Notes under the pieces: model-generated
What the model saw: only the letters and a program-made list of their open reading frames with translations
The model's database searches: none
Told to the model about the DNA's origin: nothing
Made by a program: the position numbers and the translations under genes
Part shown: positions 1 to 7,554 of the stretch, in pieces
Layout of the letters: every line of letters starts with the position of its first letter
Numbering within the stretch: the first letter of the stretch is position 1
Source: JAFAVZ01 sp036009105
Lineage (GTDB): Bacteria; Acidobacteriota; Thermoanaerobaculia; Gp7-AA8
DNA length: 33,808 nucleotides
Reading direction: 5' to 3'
Assembly (NCBI GenBank): GCA_036009105.1
Contig: DASYMJ010000132.1
Span: 1 to 33,808 of the forward strand

Positions 1-213
1 GCGGTCCACCAGCTCGACCCCCCGCTTCTGGTTCCAGTCGCGGCGAATCAACCCTTTCTTCTCGAGCAGAGAGAGGTGCTTGTAGACCGTCCCGTAGGAC
101 GAGAAGCCGAAGTGATCGCAGATCTCCCGGTGCGTCGGCGCCACTCCCTCTTTCCGCTGATAGTCGCGGATGAACTGGAGAATGTCGCGCTGCCGTTCCG
201 TCAGATACTTCAT
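1..213 (-). CDS. lexA: LexA repressor, N-terminal part (gene runs off the window)
   Basis: The first 71 codons of a gene leaving the left edge, with ATG at 213. The product begins MKYLTERQRDILQFIRDY, then has the winged helix-turn-helix features of LexA: APTHREICDHFG, SSYGTVYKHLSLLEKKGLI and a wing ending in RGVEL. LexA represses SOS genes and cleaves itself when stimulated by RecA filaments. The autoprotease half, with the Ala-Gly cleavage site and Ser-Lys dyad, lies outside the window, so activity cannot be judged. A promoter lies directly upstream. The gene is transcribed away from the diguanylate cyclase cluster. The family call rests on close resemblance to the E. coli LexA N-terminus (MKALTARQQEVFDLIRDH). 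Confidence 0.9.
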   Translation of the reverse strand, partial: MKYLTERQRDILQFIRDYQRKEGVAPTHREICDHFGFSSYGTVYKHLSLLEKKGLIRRDWNQKRGVELVDR

Positions 214-235
214 CAATTTCGCCCTCGCACTACGC

Positions 236-264
236 AATGTAGGCGGTAACTAGGCGAAAGTCAA
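236..264 (-). promoter_or_regulatory. Candidate lexA promoter
   Basis: On the minus strand, TTGACT (264-259) and TACATT (241-236) are separated by exactly 17 bp and lie 22 nt before the lexA ATG. This is a good sigma-70-type match. I do not know the LexA operator of this lineage, so I do not call a LexA box. Confidence 0.65.
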
Positions 265-293
265 GCGTAAGTGTGGCGTAATTGGCGAATACT

Positions 294-323
294 TGTAGTG
301 GTCCAGTTTGACCGCAAAGTGGT
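294..323. other. Possible remnant of an insertion-sequence end
   Basis: The stretch contains GTAGTGGTCCAGTTTG and GCAAAGTGGT. This resembles the GTGGTCCA-type subterminal repeats I remember from IS21-family ends. There is no transposase gene nearby and no second end in the window. A chance match is quite possible. Confidence 0.2.
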
Positions 324-357
324 AACAGCCCGTTCTCGGTGCGCGGGTGGAAGCCGG

Positions 358-399
358 GCGAAAGCGCCGGATCGACGCCGCTGACAGCGAAAGCGCCGG
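358..399. repeat. Direct repeat of GCGAAAGCGCCGG in the lexA/cyclase gap
   Basis: The 13-mer GCGAAAGCGCCGG occurs at 358-370 and again at 387-399. It sits in the 184-bp space between the lexA promoter and the 3' end of the cyclase gene. Each copy can form a small GCG-AAA-GCGC-type fold. No known riboswitch core was recognised, and the function is unknown. Confidence 0.5.
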
Positions 400-447
400 C
401 GCCAAAACAGGACGGGTGGCGCCGCTACGAACCGGAGAAGCGACCCC

Positions 448-1290
448 TCAGTGCAGCACTTCCGCCGCCCAGGTCTCCACCCGGTTTCGGCCGAGGCTCT
501 TGGCGGAGTAGAGGGCGCGATCGGCGCGATCGATGAGGGCGGCGGGGCTCAGCACGCCCTCGTCGGGGACCGAGTCGACGCCGGCGATGCCGATCGAGGT
601 CGTGATCTGCAGCGCCACCTCGCCGAAGCGGAGCTCCGTGGTGGCCAGGCGAGTGCGGATGCGTTCCGCCACCACGGCCGTGTTGCCGACGCGCGTCTCG
701 GGGAGGACGATGCAGAACTCCTCGCCGCCGTAGCGGCCGGGCACGTCGTAGACGCGGCAGCTCTCGCGCAAGGTCTGGCCGACCGACTTGAGCACCTCGT
801 CGCCGATGCCGTGGCCGTACGTGTCGTTGATCCGCTTGAAATGATCGAGGTCGAGCATCAGCAGCGACATCGGCGAGCCGTGGCGCAGGGAGCGATTGAT
901 CTCGCTGTCCAGCTTCTCGATGACGTACCAGCGGTTGTAAAGCCCGGTCAGCGTATCCCGCGACGACACCTCGGTCAGGGTCCGGTTCCGGACGATGAGG
1001 TCGAGGTTCTCGCGCTGCAGGCTGAGCAACCGCTGCTCCAGCTCCCGGAACCGCGCCTCGCCCTCCTCCGCCTGGCGAATCAGGCCGAAGACCTCGTGCA
1101 GCAGCTCGCGCTCCGGCTCCGTGAACGGCTTGCCGGCCGTCGACACGATCGTCATGCGCGGCGAGGCCACGCGCACCGCGAACGGATGGCCGGTCTCGGG
1201 GGCCTGTCCGGTGATGATGGAGAGGGGCTTCCGCAGGAGCTCCGACAGCGGCGTCAGGATGCGCGCTGCCGCGGAATCTACAGTCGTCAT
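448..1290 (-). CDS. Diguanylate cyclase (GGDEF domain) with intact I-site
   Basis: A 280-residue soluble protein that should make the second messenger c-di-GMP from two GTP. The C-terminal GGDEF domain starts near DTLTGLYNRW and has the DLDHFKRINDTYGH metal/substrate segment. The active site GGEEF is at residues 188-192. The inhibitory I-site RVYD (179-182) lies exactly five residues before it, so product feedback is expected. Residues ~1-75 look like a degenerate GAF-type sensor, followed by a coiled coil at ~75-110. No membrane segment is seen. The start at 1290 is chosen because GAGG lies 7 nt upstream; a longer reading from 1347 has no such site. The FHA gene ends 69 bp upstream on the same strand, so the two probably form an operon. 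Confidence 0.92.
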   Translation of the reverse strand: MTTVDSAAARILTPLSELLRKPLSIITGQAPETGHPFAVRVASPRMTIVSTAGKPFTEPERELLHEVFGLIRQAEEGEARFRELEQRLLSLQRENLDLIVRNRTLTEVSSRDTLTGLYNRWYVIEKLDSEINRSLRHGSPMSLLMLDLDHFKRINDTYGHGIGDEVLKSVGQTLRESCRVYDVPGRYGGEEFCIVLPETRVGNTAVVAERIRTRLATTELRFGEVALQITTSIGIAGVDSVPDEGVLSPAALIDRADRALYSAKSLGRNRVETWAAEVLH

Positions 1291-1359
1291 AAATGCCTCG
1301 GAATGCGGGGGAGTATACCCAAGCGAAGACAGGGGACCAACGCGCAATGATGGAAGACC

Positions 1360-2295
1360 TCAGGCGCGCTGCTCGATCCGAAACCGATTCACGCCCGCCT
1401 TGATCTCATCCCCCTTCTGCACCTTCGTGTTGCGCGCGGGGAGCGTGTTGAGGAACGTGCCGTTGCGGCTGCCGAGGTCGCGGACGCGGATCGTGCCGTC
1501 GGCGTCAGGCATGACCTCAAAGTGGCGGCGGGAGAGAAACTCGTCCGGCACGCGCACGTGGCCCTCCCGGCCGACGACCAGGCCGGTGGGCGGCACCTCG
1601 AACTCCTGTCCGCTCAACGGCCCCTCCAGGCAGACGAGCACCGTCCGATGCGCCTCGGCCGCCGCCGCGCGATCGCGCATCGTGCGCGCCAGCTCGTGCT
1701 CGTCCACCACGCTCGCTGCATCGAGAGCGATCGGCTGGACCGGTGTGCCGCGCTCCGCGGTCGGCTCGATGCTCACCAACGCCGAGCCGACGCGCAGCAG
1801 ATGCACGCCATCATCAATGACCGACTCGGTGATCTCCTGCCCGTCGAGGAACGTGCCCATGTGCGAGTCGGCGTCGCGCACCACGAGATCTTCGCCGCGC
1901 ACGCTGATCGAGCAATGGCGGATGGAGAGCTCCGCCTCGGCCAGCTCCACGTGGCAGCCTTTGCGGCCGATCCAGAGCGGATGCTCGTGGATGGTGAAGA
2001 CGGTATTGACCGACTCCTTTGCTCCGTGCGCAATCACGCGCACGGAGCGAGGCGAGGCTGGAGCGGCGTCAGGGGAGGGAGCCGAAGCAGCGGCGGCGGA
2101 AGCATCGACGCGGTACGGCTTGAGATCGACTTCCTTGATGTGTTCCGGATCGAAGAGGCGGGCCAGCACGGCGGCCTTGCTGCCGGACAGCCACTCGCCG
2201 CAGTGGCAGGTAGCGATGGAGTTCGGGAGCCGGACGGCGACCACTCCGGGCACGTCGTACGCCTGGCCGCATTTCGGGCAGCGGATCAACGGCAT
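1360..2295 (-). CDS. Zinc-ribbon protein with two FHA domains
   Basis: A 311-residue protein. The N-terminus is a zinc-ribbon-like module (CPKCG near residue 6, then CHCG about 25 residues on). A first FHA domain contains LWIGRKG, IRHCSI and SHMGTFLDG; a second contains VVGREG, LSRRHFEV and GSRNGTFLN. FHA domains bind phosphothreonine peptides. The second keeps the canonical R, SxxH and N residues; the first has H rather than N before MGTF and may bind weakly. No enzyme domain is visible, so this is probably an adaptor between Ser/Thr kinase signalling and another protein, perhaps the downstream cyclase. The start at 2295 is preferred because the zinc ribbon follows at once and TATCAT lies 7 nt before the ATG. 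There is no Shine-Dalgarno sequence. Confidence 0.85.
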   Translation of the reverse strand: MPLIRCPKCGQAYDVPGVVAVRLPNSIATCHCGEWLSGSKAAVLARLFDPEHIKEVDLKPYRVDASAAAASAPSPDAAPASPRSVRVIAHGAKESVNTVFTIHEHPLWIGRKGCHVELAEAELSIRHCSISVRGEDLVVRDADSHMGTFLDGQEITESVIDDGVHLLRVGSALVSIEPTAERGTPVQPIALDAASVVDEHELARTMRDRAAAAEAHRTVLVCLEGPLSGQEFEVPPTGLVVGREGHVRVPDEFLSRRHFEVMPDADGTIRVRDLGSRNGTFLNTLPARNTKVQKGDEIKAGVNRFRIEQRA

Positions 2296-2302
2296 GGCGG
2301 CG

Positions 2303-2308
2303 ATGATA
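2303..2308 (-). promoter_or_regulatory. Candidate -10 hexamer for the FHA gene (leaderless)
   Basis: TATCAT on the minus strand ends 7 nt before the ATG at 2295. That spacing would put the transcription start at or beside the start codon. No convincing -35 is seen. Confidence 0.45.
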
Positions 2309-2335
2309 GCGCGCTTCCCATCCACCGGACGCTGC

Positions 2336-2341
2336 TATAGT
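2336..2341 (+). promoter_or_regulatory. Candidate -10 hexamer for the chemoreceptor gene
   Basis: TATAGT lies 14 nt before the ATG at 2356 and diverges from the FHA -10 27 bp away. No Shine-Dalgarno sequence follows and no good -35 is visible, so the call rests on the hexamer alone. Confidence 0.4.
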
Positions 2342-2355
2342 TGCGGCCCGCCGCT

Positions 2356-4425
2356 ATGCTGTCGCCGACGCGCTCCCGATTCGGACTCCGCTCCAAATTC
2401 ATCCTCGCGTTCGCCCTGCAGACGATCGTCGTGGCGGTGATGATCGTCGCCATCGAGCAGTACCGGGTGCGGCGGGTGATCGTGCAGCAGACCATCGAGC
2501 AGGGGCGGGCCATCGCCACCACCATCGAGCCGACGGCCGGCTACTACGTCCTCTTCGGCCTGAACGACGATCTGATGAAGATCGTCCAGGACCTCAAGCG
2601 CAATCCTTCCGTCGACTACGCGGACTTCACCTCCGCGGACGGCAAGTCGATCGCGGCCAGCTCGAGCAACATCCCGCCCGTGGTCGCCGCCGAGCCGCTG
2701 GGGCACAACCGCACCTTCGACGAGTCGCGCCGCCTCTTCATCGTGCCGTTCTTCGAGTCGAAGGCGGACGCGGACAACCCCACCGGCAAGCCGAAGGGCT
2801 ACTTCCGGCTGCTGGTCAATGAGAAGAGCGCCGAGGCCGCGCTCACCGAGCTGCAGCTGTGGAACATCGGCATCACAATCTTCGGACTGCTGGTGGCCGT
2901 CGCGCTGGCGATGCTCGGCTCGCGCTTCATCATCCGCCCCATCCTGCAGCTGGCCGACACCGCCACGCAGATCGCGCAGGGCGATCTCACCCAGCGCGCG
3001 CGGGTCGACTCGACCGACGAGATCGGCAGCCTCTCCGAGGCGTTCAACGCGATGGCGGCGAACCTGGAGCGAACCATCAAGAGCCTGGTGCTCTCCCAGC
3101 AGAAGCTCAAGTCGGTCGGCGAGACGGTCGGCACCCGCTCCCGCACCGTGATCGATCGGGTGGACGAGCAACGCGCCATCATCGACGAGACCTACCAGTC
3201 GGTAGACAAGCTGAACGTCGGCGTCCGCAAGATCACCGACAACGTCGAGGCGCTCTCCGCCTCCTCGGAGGAGACGTCCTCCTCCATGCTGGAGATGGTG
3301 GCCTCGATGGAGGAGGTGAGCCGGCACACCGATACGCTCTTCAGCTCCGTGGAAGAGACGGCATCCGCCACGCACGAGATGGTCTCCTCCATCAATGAAG
3401 TCGATCAAAACGTCATCTACCTGACCAACTTCGTGACCGACACCTCTTCCTCGATGGTCGAGATGTCCGCCTCCATCGCGCAGGTGGAGGCGAACGCGGC
3501 GCAGTCCTACGACCTCGCGCTGGCCGTGGCCGATGCGGCGGAGTCGGGGATGAAGGCGGTGCGCGAGACGATCGAAGGCATGGAGCAGATCCGCCAGTCC
3601 GTCGTCTCCGCGAACGCGGTCGTCTCCCGCCTCGGCGAAAGATCGGCCGCCGTGGGCAAGATCCTGAACGTGATCGAGGACGTCGCCGAGCAGACGAACC
3701 TGCTCGCCCTGAACGCGGCCATCCTCGCCGCGCAGGCGGGCGAATACGGCAAGGGCTTCTCCGTCGTGGCGACGGAGATCCGCGACCTTTCCGAGCGCAC
3801 CGCGAGCTCCACCCGCGACATCGCGAACCTGATCGGCAACGTGCAGTCCGAGGTCGGCAACGCATTGCAGGCGATGACGGCCGGCTCGCGGCTGGTGGAG
3901 AACGGTGTGGCGCTCTCGCACGAAGCGGGCAAGGCGCTGAACAAGATTCTCGACTCGACGGCCAAGGCCTCCGGCATGGGCAAGGAGATCGCCGCCGCCA
4001 CGCGCGAGCAGGCGAAGGGGAGCGAGACGGTGACCCGCGCCGTGGACCGGCTGCAGGAGATGGTCAAGCAGATCAACTCGGCCACCACCCAGCAGGCGCA
4101 GGGCTCCGATCACATCCTCAAGGCCGTCGAGCAGATGCGCGAGGTGACAAAGTACGTGCGCCAGGCGATGGTGGAGCAGAAGTCCGGCTCGTCGATGATC
4201 TCCAACGCGGCGGAGCGGATGATCGACATGATCCACGAGATCTTCCAGGTCGCGGCCAACCAGGCGGCGGAGTCGGAGAAGATCGTGGCCACCATGCAGC
4301 AGGTGCGCGCCATTGCGGACAGCAACCGCACCGAGGCGGGCGACGTCGGCGAGTCGCTCACGCTGCTGGCCGATGCGATCCGCAGTCTCGACGAAGAGAT
4401 CCGCAAGTTCCGGGTGCGGGCGTGA
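2356..4425 (+). CDS. Methyl-accepting chemotaxis protein
   Basis: A 689-residue transmembrane receptor. A first membrane helix (residues ~15-35) is followed by a ~130-residue periplasmic sensor and a second helix at ~170-190. Then come a HAMP domain (~190-240, with TQIAQGDLTQRA and DEIGSLSEAFNAM) and a long coiled-coil signalling domain. The hairpin tip that contacts CheA and CheW is present near residue 450 (AEQTNLLALNAAILAAQAGE). Its usual IEAARAGE is ILAAQAGE here. No C-terminal CheR-tethering pentapeptide is seen. The start at 2356 is preferred over the in-frame TTG at 2341. The stop overlaps the cheW start (GTGA), so receptor and coupling protein are translationally coupled. No cheA, cheY or cheR lies in the window. 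The ligand is unknown; the neighbouring pil genes allow a role in twitching. Confidence 0.92.
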   Translation: MLSPTRSRFGLRSKFILAFALQTIVVAVMIVAIEQYRVRRVIVQQTIEQGRAIATTIEPTAGYYVLFGLNDDLMKIVQDLKRNPSVDYADFTSADGKSIAASSSNIPPVVAAEPLGHNRTFDESRRLFIVPFFESKADADNPTGKPKGYFRLLVNEKSAEAALTELQLWNIGITIFGLLVAVALAMLGSRFIIRPILQLADTATQIAQGDLTQRARVDSTDEIGSLSEAFNAMAANLERTIKSLVLSQQKLKSVGETVGTRSRTVIDRVDEQRAIIDETYQSVDKLNVGVRKITDNVEALSASSEETSSSMLEMVASMEEVSRHTDTLFSSVEETASATHEMVSSINEVDQNVIYLTNFVTDTSSSMVEMSASIAQVEANAAQSYDLALAVADAAESGMKAVRETIEGMEQIRQSVVSANAVVSRLGERSAAVGKILNVIEDVAEQTNLLALNAAILAAQAGEYGKGFSVVATEIRDLSERTASSTRDIANLIGNVQSEVGNALQAMTAGSRLVENGVALSHEAGKALNKILDSTAKASGMGKEIAAATREQAKGSETVTRAVDRLQEMVKQINSATTQQAQGSDHILKAVEQMREVTKYVRQAMVEQKSGSSMISNAAERMIDMIHEIFQVAANQAAESEKIVATMQQVRAIADSNRTEAGDVGESLTLLADAIRSLDEEIRKFRVRA

Positions 4426-4898
4426 GCGCCAGGGAGGTCCGGCTCATCACCTTCCGCGTCGGGCCGGAGACGTTCGTCTTCGACATCATGGCCGTGCGGC
4501 AGATCATCCCCTACACCGGCTCGACCTCCGTCCCCACGGCGCCCTCCTTCGTGGAAGGCATCATCGTCCTGCGCAACGAAGTCATCCCGGTGATCGACCT
4601 GCGCGACCGGCTCTATCCGGCGCTGGCGGAGCGCGCCGAGCAGCCGCTGGTGCTCATCGCGCACACCACCGCCGGCGTGATCGGCCTGAAGGTGGATGAG
4701 GTGCGGCGCATCGTCACCATCTCGGCCGAGGCGCTTCTGCCGCCGCCCGCCCTGGTGCGGGGCGTGCGCGGCGAGCTGCTCATCGCCGTGGTGCCGTATC
4801 AGGACGAGGTGTATCTATTGATCGACCTCGATCACGTGCTGACGGCGCAGGAGCAGGAGGAGTTGCAGCGCTCGGCCATCGCGGGCGTGTCATCCTGA
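4422..4898 (+). CDS. cheW: CheW-like coupling protein
   Basis: A 158-residue single-domain CheW that should bridge chemoreceptor tips to a CheA kinase. The typical fold markers are seen: LITFRVGPETFVFDIMAVRQII, PTAPSFVEGIIVLRNEVIPVIDLRDRL and a late VYLLIDLDHVL. It starts with GTG inside the receptor stop codon (4-bp overlap). The last three residues and the stop (Val-Ser-Ser-TGA, 4887-4898) come from the left edge of a ~100-bp palindromic repeat, so the native C-terminus has probably been replaced by repeat sequence. The partner CheA is not in the window. Confidence 0.92.
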   Translation: MSAREVRLITFRVGPETFVFDIMAVRQIIPYTGSTSVPTAPSFVEGIIVLRNEVIPVIDLRDRLYPALAERAEQPLVLIAHTTAGVIGLKVDEVRRIVTISAEALLPPPALVRGVRGELLIAVVPYQDEVYLLIDLDHVLTAQEQEELQRSAIAGVSS

Positions 4899-4988
4899 AG
4901 CCGCGAAGACGGCGAAGGATCCGTGCCGATCTCGCGCGGCGCCGGAAGGTTCGGATCCATTCGGCGTCTTCACGCCTCAGGAGGACAC
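4887..4988. repeat. 102-bp palindromic repeat, GTGTCATCCTGA family, copy 1
   Basis: The left end GTGTCATCCTGA (4887-4898) is mirrored by TCAGGAGGACAC (4977-4988). Inside are an inner pair GAAGGATCC/GGATCC and a GC-rich loop, CTCGCGCGGCGCC. Copy 2 is at 7543-7642. The element lies between convergent genes and gives both their final Val-Ser-Ser codons and TGA stop. It could fold as a bidirectional terminator, but there is no T-run. Confidence 0.85.
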
Positions 4989-5165
4989 CGGATCCTGCCC
5001 CTCCGCAGGCAGGTCCGAGCGCTCATCCTTGCGGAACCCATACGGGCAGTGCCGGCAGCCCGACTCGCAGCAGTAGCCGCGGTCGCGAAGGAACTTCTCC
5101 GTGAAGACGATGAAGCGTCCCTCGTAATAGAAGTCCTCTCCCTCGACTAATTCCGGTATGGCCAC
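4977..5165 (-). CDS. Small Cys-rich protein, DUF5522-like
   Basis: A 62-residue protein with a dense motif, EDFYYEGRFIVFTEKFLRDRG followed by YCCESGCRHCPYGF (residues 31-44). Four cysteines and a histidine in a CC-x3-C-x2-C arrangement suggest a metal or zinc site. The pattern fits the small conserved proteins I know as DUF5522, whose function is unknown; the family name is from memory. The start is taken as GTG at 5165. AAGGA lies just upstream but unusually close, so the exact start is uncertain. The final Val-Ser-Ser-stop is supplied by the right edge of the palindrome at 4887-4988. The gene diverges from hldA, with only 12 bp between the two start codons. Confidence 0.75.
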   Translation of the reverse strand: MAIPELVEGEDFYYEGRFIVFTEKFLRDRGYCCESGCRHCPYGFRKDERSDLPAEGQDPVSS

Positions 5166-5171
5166 TATCCT
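5143..5171 (+). promoter_or_regulatory. Candidate hldA promoter
   Basis: TCGACT (5143-5148) and TATCCT (5166-5171) are separated by 17 bp. The -10 ends 6 nt before the GTG at 5178, consistent with a leaderless transcript. The promoter lies inside the 5' coding part of the divergent small Cys-rich gene. Confidence 0.5.
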
Positions 5172-5177
5172 TCGCGC

Positions 5178-6200
5178 GTGTTCGGGCGCAGCCGACTTCT
5201 CCAGCTCACCGAGGCGATGAAAGGGAAGCTGATCGTCGTCTACGGCGACATCGTAGCCGACCGCTTCATCTATGGAACGCCGAAGCGCATCTCGCGCGAG
5301 GCGCCCGTGCTCATCCTTCGCCAATACCGGGAGGACGTCCTCCTCGGCGGCGCCGGCAACGCCATCAACAACATCGTCTCCCTCGGCGGCCTGCCCATTC
5401 CCATCTCCGTGATCGGCGACGACGCGGAAGGCCGCAAGCTGATGGAGTCGCTGACCGGGCAGGGCATCGACTGCAGCGGCATCCTCCGCGCCGAGCGCTA
5501 CAAGACGCCGACCAAGGTGCGCATCCTGGGCGGCTACCCGCACGCCAGCCGGCAGCAGATCGTGCGCTACGACATCGAGGACCGTTTCGAGGTCACCGAA
5601 GAGGAGGCCGGCCGCTTCGCCTGGATCCTGCGCGACCAGATCGGCCTCTCCCACGCGGCGCTGATCAGCGACTACGGCTATGGCGTGGTGACGCCGGCGC
5701 TCGCCGCGAACCTGACCGGCTTCTCGCGCGGCAAGCCGGTGACGCTCGATTCGCGCTACGACCTGCTGCGCTATCCGGACGTCACCGCCGCCACGCCGAA
5801 CGAGGAAGAGGCCGCGTCCGCCGCCGGCATGTCGCTCATCGAGGAGAACGGCAACGGCGAGCTGGTCCAGTTCGTCGCCGAGACGCTGCAGCAGACGCTC
5901 GACGCGGAGGCGATCCTCATCACGCGCGGCAGCCGGGGGATGGCGCTCTACGAGCGCGGCCGCCGCGAGCTGCTGTCCATCCCCGTGTGGGGCACCGATC
6001 AGGTAGCGGATGTCACCGGCGCCGGCGACACCGTGATCGCCACGTTCACCCTTGCCCTGGCGGCCGGCGCTTCCTTCGCCGAGGCGGCGAAGCTGGCCAA
6101 CTACGCGGGAGGCATCGTGGTGATGAAGATGGGGACGGCGACGGCATCGAACGACGAGCTGCGCTACGCCATCGAGAGGGATGAGGAGCTGGGGGAATGA
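5178..6200 (+). CDS. hldA: D-glycero-beta-D-manno-heptose-7-phosphate kinase (HldE kinase domain, stand-alone)
   Basis: A 340-residue PfkB-family sugar kinase matching the N-terminal half of E. coli HldE (RfaE). It should phosphorylate heptose 7-phosphate at C1 in ADP-heptose synthesis for the LPS inner core. Seen: VVYGDIVADRFIYG, RISREAPV, LLGGAGNAINNI, TPNEEEAA, and the ATP/catalytic motif DVTGAGDTVIATF with the catalytic Asp. The start is GTG at 5178, because residues RLLQLTEAMKGK align with the usual family N-terminus and a promoter fits it. ATG at 5217 is the alternative. The stop overlaps the next gene (ATGA at 6197-6200). In many proteobacteria the two activities are fused; here they are separate overlapping genes. 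Confidence 0.9.
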   Translation: MFGRSRLLQLTEAMKGKLIVVYGDIVADRFIYGTPKRISREAPVLILRQYREDVLLGGAGNAINNIVSLGGLPIPISVIGDDAEGRKLMESLTGQGIDCSGILRAERYKTPTKVRILGGYPHASRQQIVRYDIEDRFEVTEEEAGRFAWILRDQIGLSHAALISDYGYGVVTPALAANLTGFSRGKPVTLDSRYDLLRYPDVTAATPNEEEAASAAGMSLIEENGNGELVQFVAETLQQTLDAEAILITRGSRGMALYERGRRELLSIPVWGTDQVADVTGAGDTVIATFTLALAAGASFAEAAKLANYAGGIVVMKMGTATASNDELRYAIERDEELGE

Positions 6201-6670
6201 AGAACGCTCCCGTGCTCGACCGGGAGCAGCTCGTCGACGCCATCGAGGCCGAGCGCGCCCACGGCCGCACCATCGCCCTGGCGAACGGCTGCTTCGGCAT
6301 CCTGCACGTGGGGCATGTGCGCTACCTGCAGGCGGCGGCGGGAGAGGCGGACGTGCTCGTGGTCGGCGTCAACGCGGACGAGTCGTACGCGCGGCTGGAC
6401 AAGAAGGCGCGGGCGGCGGTGCCGGAGACGGAGCGGGCGGAGATCATCTCCGCCATCCGCGGCGTGGCGTACGTCACGATCTTCGCCGAGCGGACGGCCG
6501 AGGAGCTGATCCGCGCCGTGCGGCCGGACGTGCACTGCAAGGGCACCGACTACACGGTCGAAACCGTCCCCGAACGGGCGCTCGTGGAAAGCCTCGGCGG
6601 ACGGGTGGCCATCGTCGGCGATCCGAAGGACCACTCCACCACAGCCCTCCTCGAATCGATGCGGCAATGA
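6197..6670 (+). CDS. hldC: Heptose-1-phosphate adenylyltransferase (HldE nucleotidyltransferase domain, stand-alone)
   Basis: A 157-residue cytidylyltransferase-like enzyme corresponding to the C-terminal half of HldE. It should transfer AMP to heptose 1-phosphate to make ADP-heptose. Seen: LANGCFGILHVGHVRYL with the HxGH nucleotide motif at about residues 37-40, VVGVNADESYARL, RPDVHCKGTDY (the usual KGxDY), and a late HSTTALLESM resembling the family's STT ending. It overlaps the kinase and heptosyltransferase genes by ATGA at both ends, so the three are one translationally coupled operon. gmhA, gmhB and the epimerase hldD are not in the window. Confidence 0.92.
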   Translation: MKNAPVLDREQLVDAIEAERAHGRTIALANGCFGILHVGHVRYLQAAAGEADVLVVGVNADESYARLDKKARAAVPETERAEIISAIRGVAYVTIFAERTAEELIRAVRPDVHCKGTDYTVETVPERALVESLGGRVAIVGDPKDHSTTALLESMRQ

Positions 6671-7554
6671 GCCGGCTGCTGGTCGTCCGCCTCTCCGCGC
6701 TGGGGGACGTGATCCACACCATCCCTGCCGTGGTGGCGCTGAAGGAGCGGTTCGAGATCGGCTGGGCGGTGGAGAAGCCGTATGGCCAGCTGGTGGAGCT
6801 CGTGGCCGGCGTGCCGGCGGTCCCCGTCTCCCTCAAGCGCTGGTCGGCCGTGCCGGACGCGCGCCGCGCCGTGCAGCGCTACGACGTCTCGGTCGACTTT
6901 CAGGGCCTGATCAAGTCCTCCGCGCTGGCCTGGGCCTCGGGCGCGAAGGAGCGCTGGAGCTTCGACGGCGAGGCCATCCGCGAGAAGCCGGCGCTCGTTT
7001 TCACCAATCGCAGGGTTGCCGTGGATCAGACAAGACACGTCATCGAGTGGAACCTGCAGCTCGCCCAGGCGCTGCATCCCGGCGCGGCGATGCCGGCGGT
7101 GGACTTTCTGCCCTTTGCGGATCCGGCGCGCCACGGGAGGGACATTGTTCTCTTGCCCGCCGCCGGCCGGCCGGAGAAGCAGTGGCCGGTCGAGCGCTTC
7201 CGGCAGTTGGCCAAACGGATCGGTCCGAGGGCGATCGCCGTGTGGGGCCCGGGCGAGGAGGAGCTGGCCCGGCAGATCGGCTGCCGGATGGCGCCGAGGA
7301 CGAACCTGCGCGAGCTGGCCGCCATCCTGCGGGACGCCGAGGTGGTGATCGGAGGCGACACCGGACCGCTGCACCTCGCCGCGGCTCTGGGGACGAAGGT
7401 GGTCGGCCTGTATGGCCCCACCAATCCGCGCCGCAACGGCCCGTACGGCCAGCTGGACCGCTGCATCTCCACCTTCGAGGGTGAGCGGAAGATGGAAGCG
7501 ATCGGCGTGGAGGAGGTGGTGGGATTATTGGAGACCGAACCGGTGTCATCCTGA
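6667..7554 (+). CDS. waaC: LPS heptosyltransferase (GT9 family, WaaC-like)
   Basis: A 295-residue glycosyltransferase family 9 protein that should add heptose from ADP-heptose to the LPS inner core at the inner membrane. The N-terminus LLVVRLSALGDVIHTIPAVVAL is the family hallmark, with D13 of WaaC as known catalytic base (ALGD here). VDFQGLIKSSALAWASGA follows. The C-terminal nucleotide-sugar part has EVVIGGDTGPLHLAAALGTKVVGLYGPTNPRRNGPYG. WaaC is favoured by the VDFQGLIKS segment and the adjacent heptose genes, but WaaF or WaaQ cannot be excluded. The start is ATG at 6667, overlapping hldC. The last codons, Val-Ser-Ser-TGA (7543-7554), derive from a palindromic repeat. Confidence 0.87.
   Translation: MSRLLVVRLSALGDVIHTIPAVVALKERFEIGWAVEKPYGQLVELVAGVPAVPVSLKRWSAVPDARRAVQRYDVSVDFQGLIKSSALAWASGAKERWSFDGEAIREKPALVFTNRRVAVDQTRHVIEWNLQLAQALHPGAAMPAVDFLPFADPARHGRDIVLLPAAGRPEKQWPVERFRQLAKRIGPRAIAVWGPGEEELARQIGCRMAPRTNLRELAAILRDAEVVIGGDTGPLHLAAALGTKVVGLYGPTNPRRNGPYGQLDRCISTFEGERKMEAIGVEEVVGLLETEPVSS

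Noticed and set aside
2335..4236. A 633-codon minus-strand frame opposite the chemoreceptor
   Set aside because: Antisense shadow with His/Leu/Arg/Asp-rich translation. The plus-strand receptor has clear domains.
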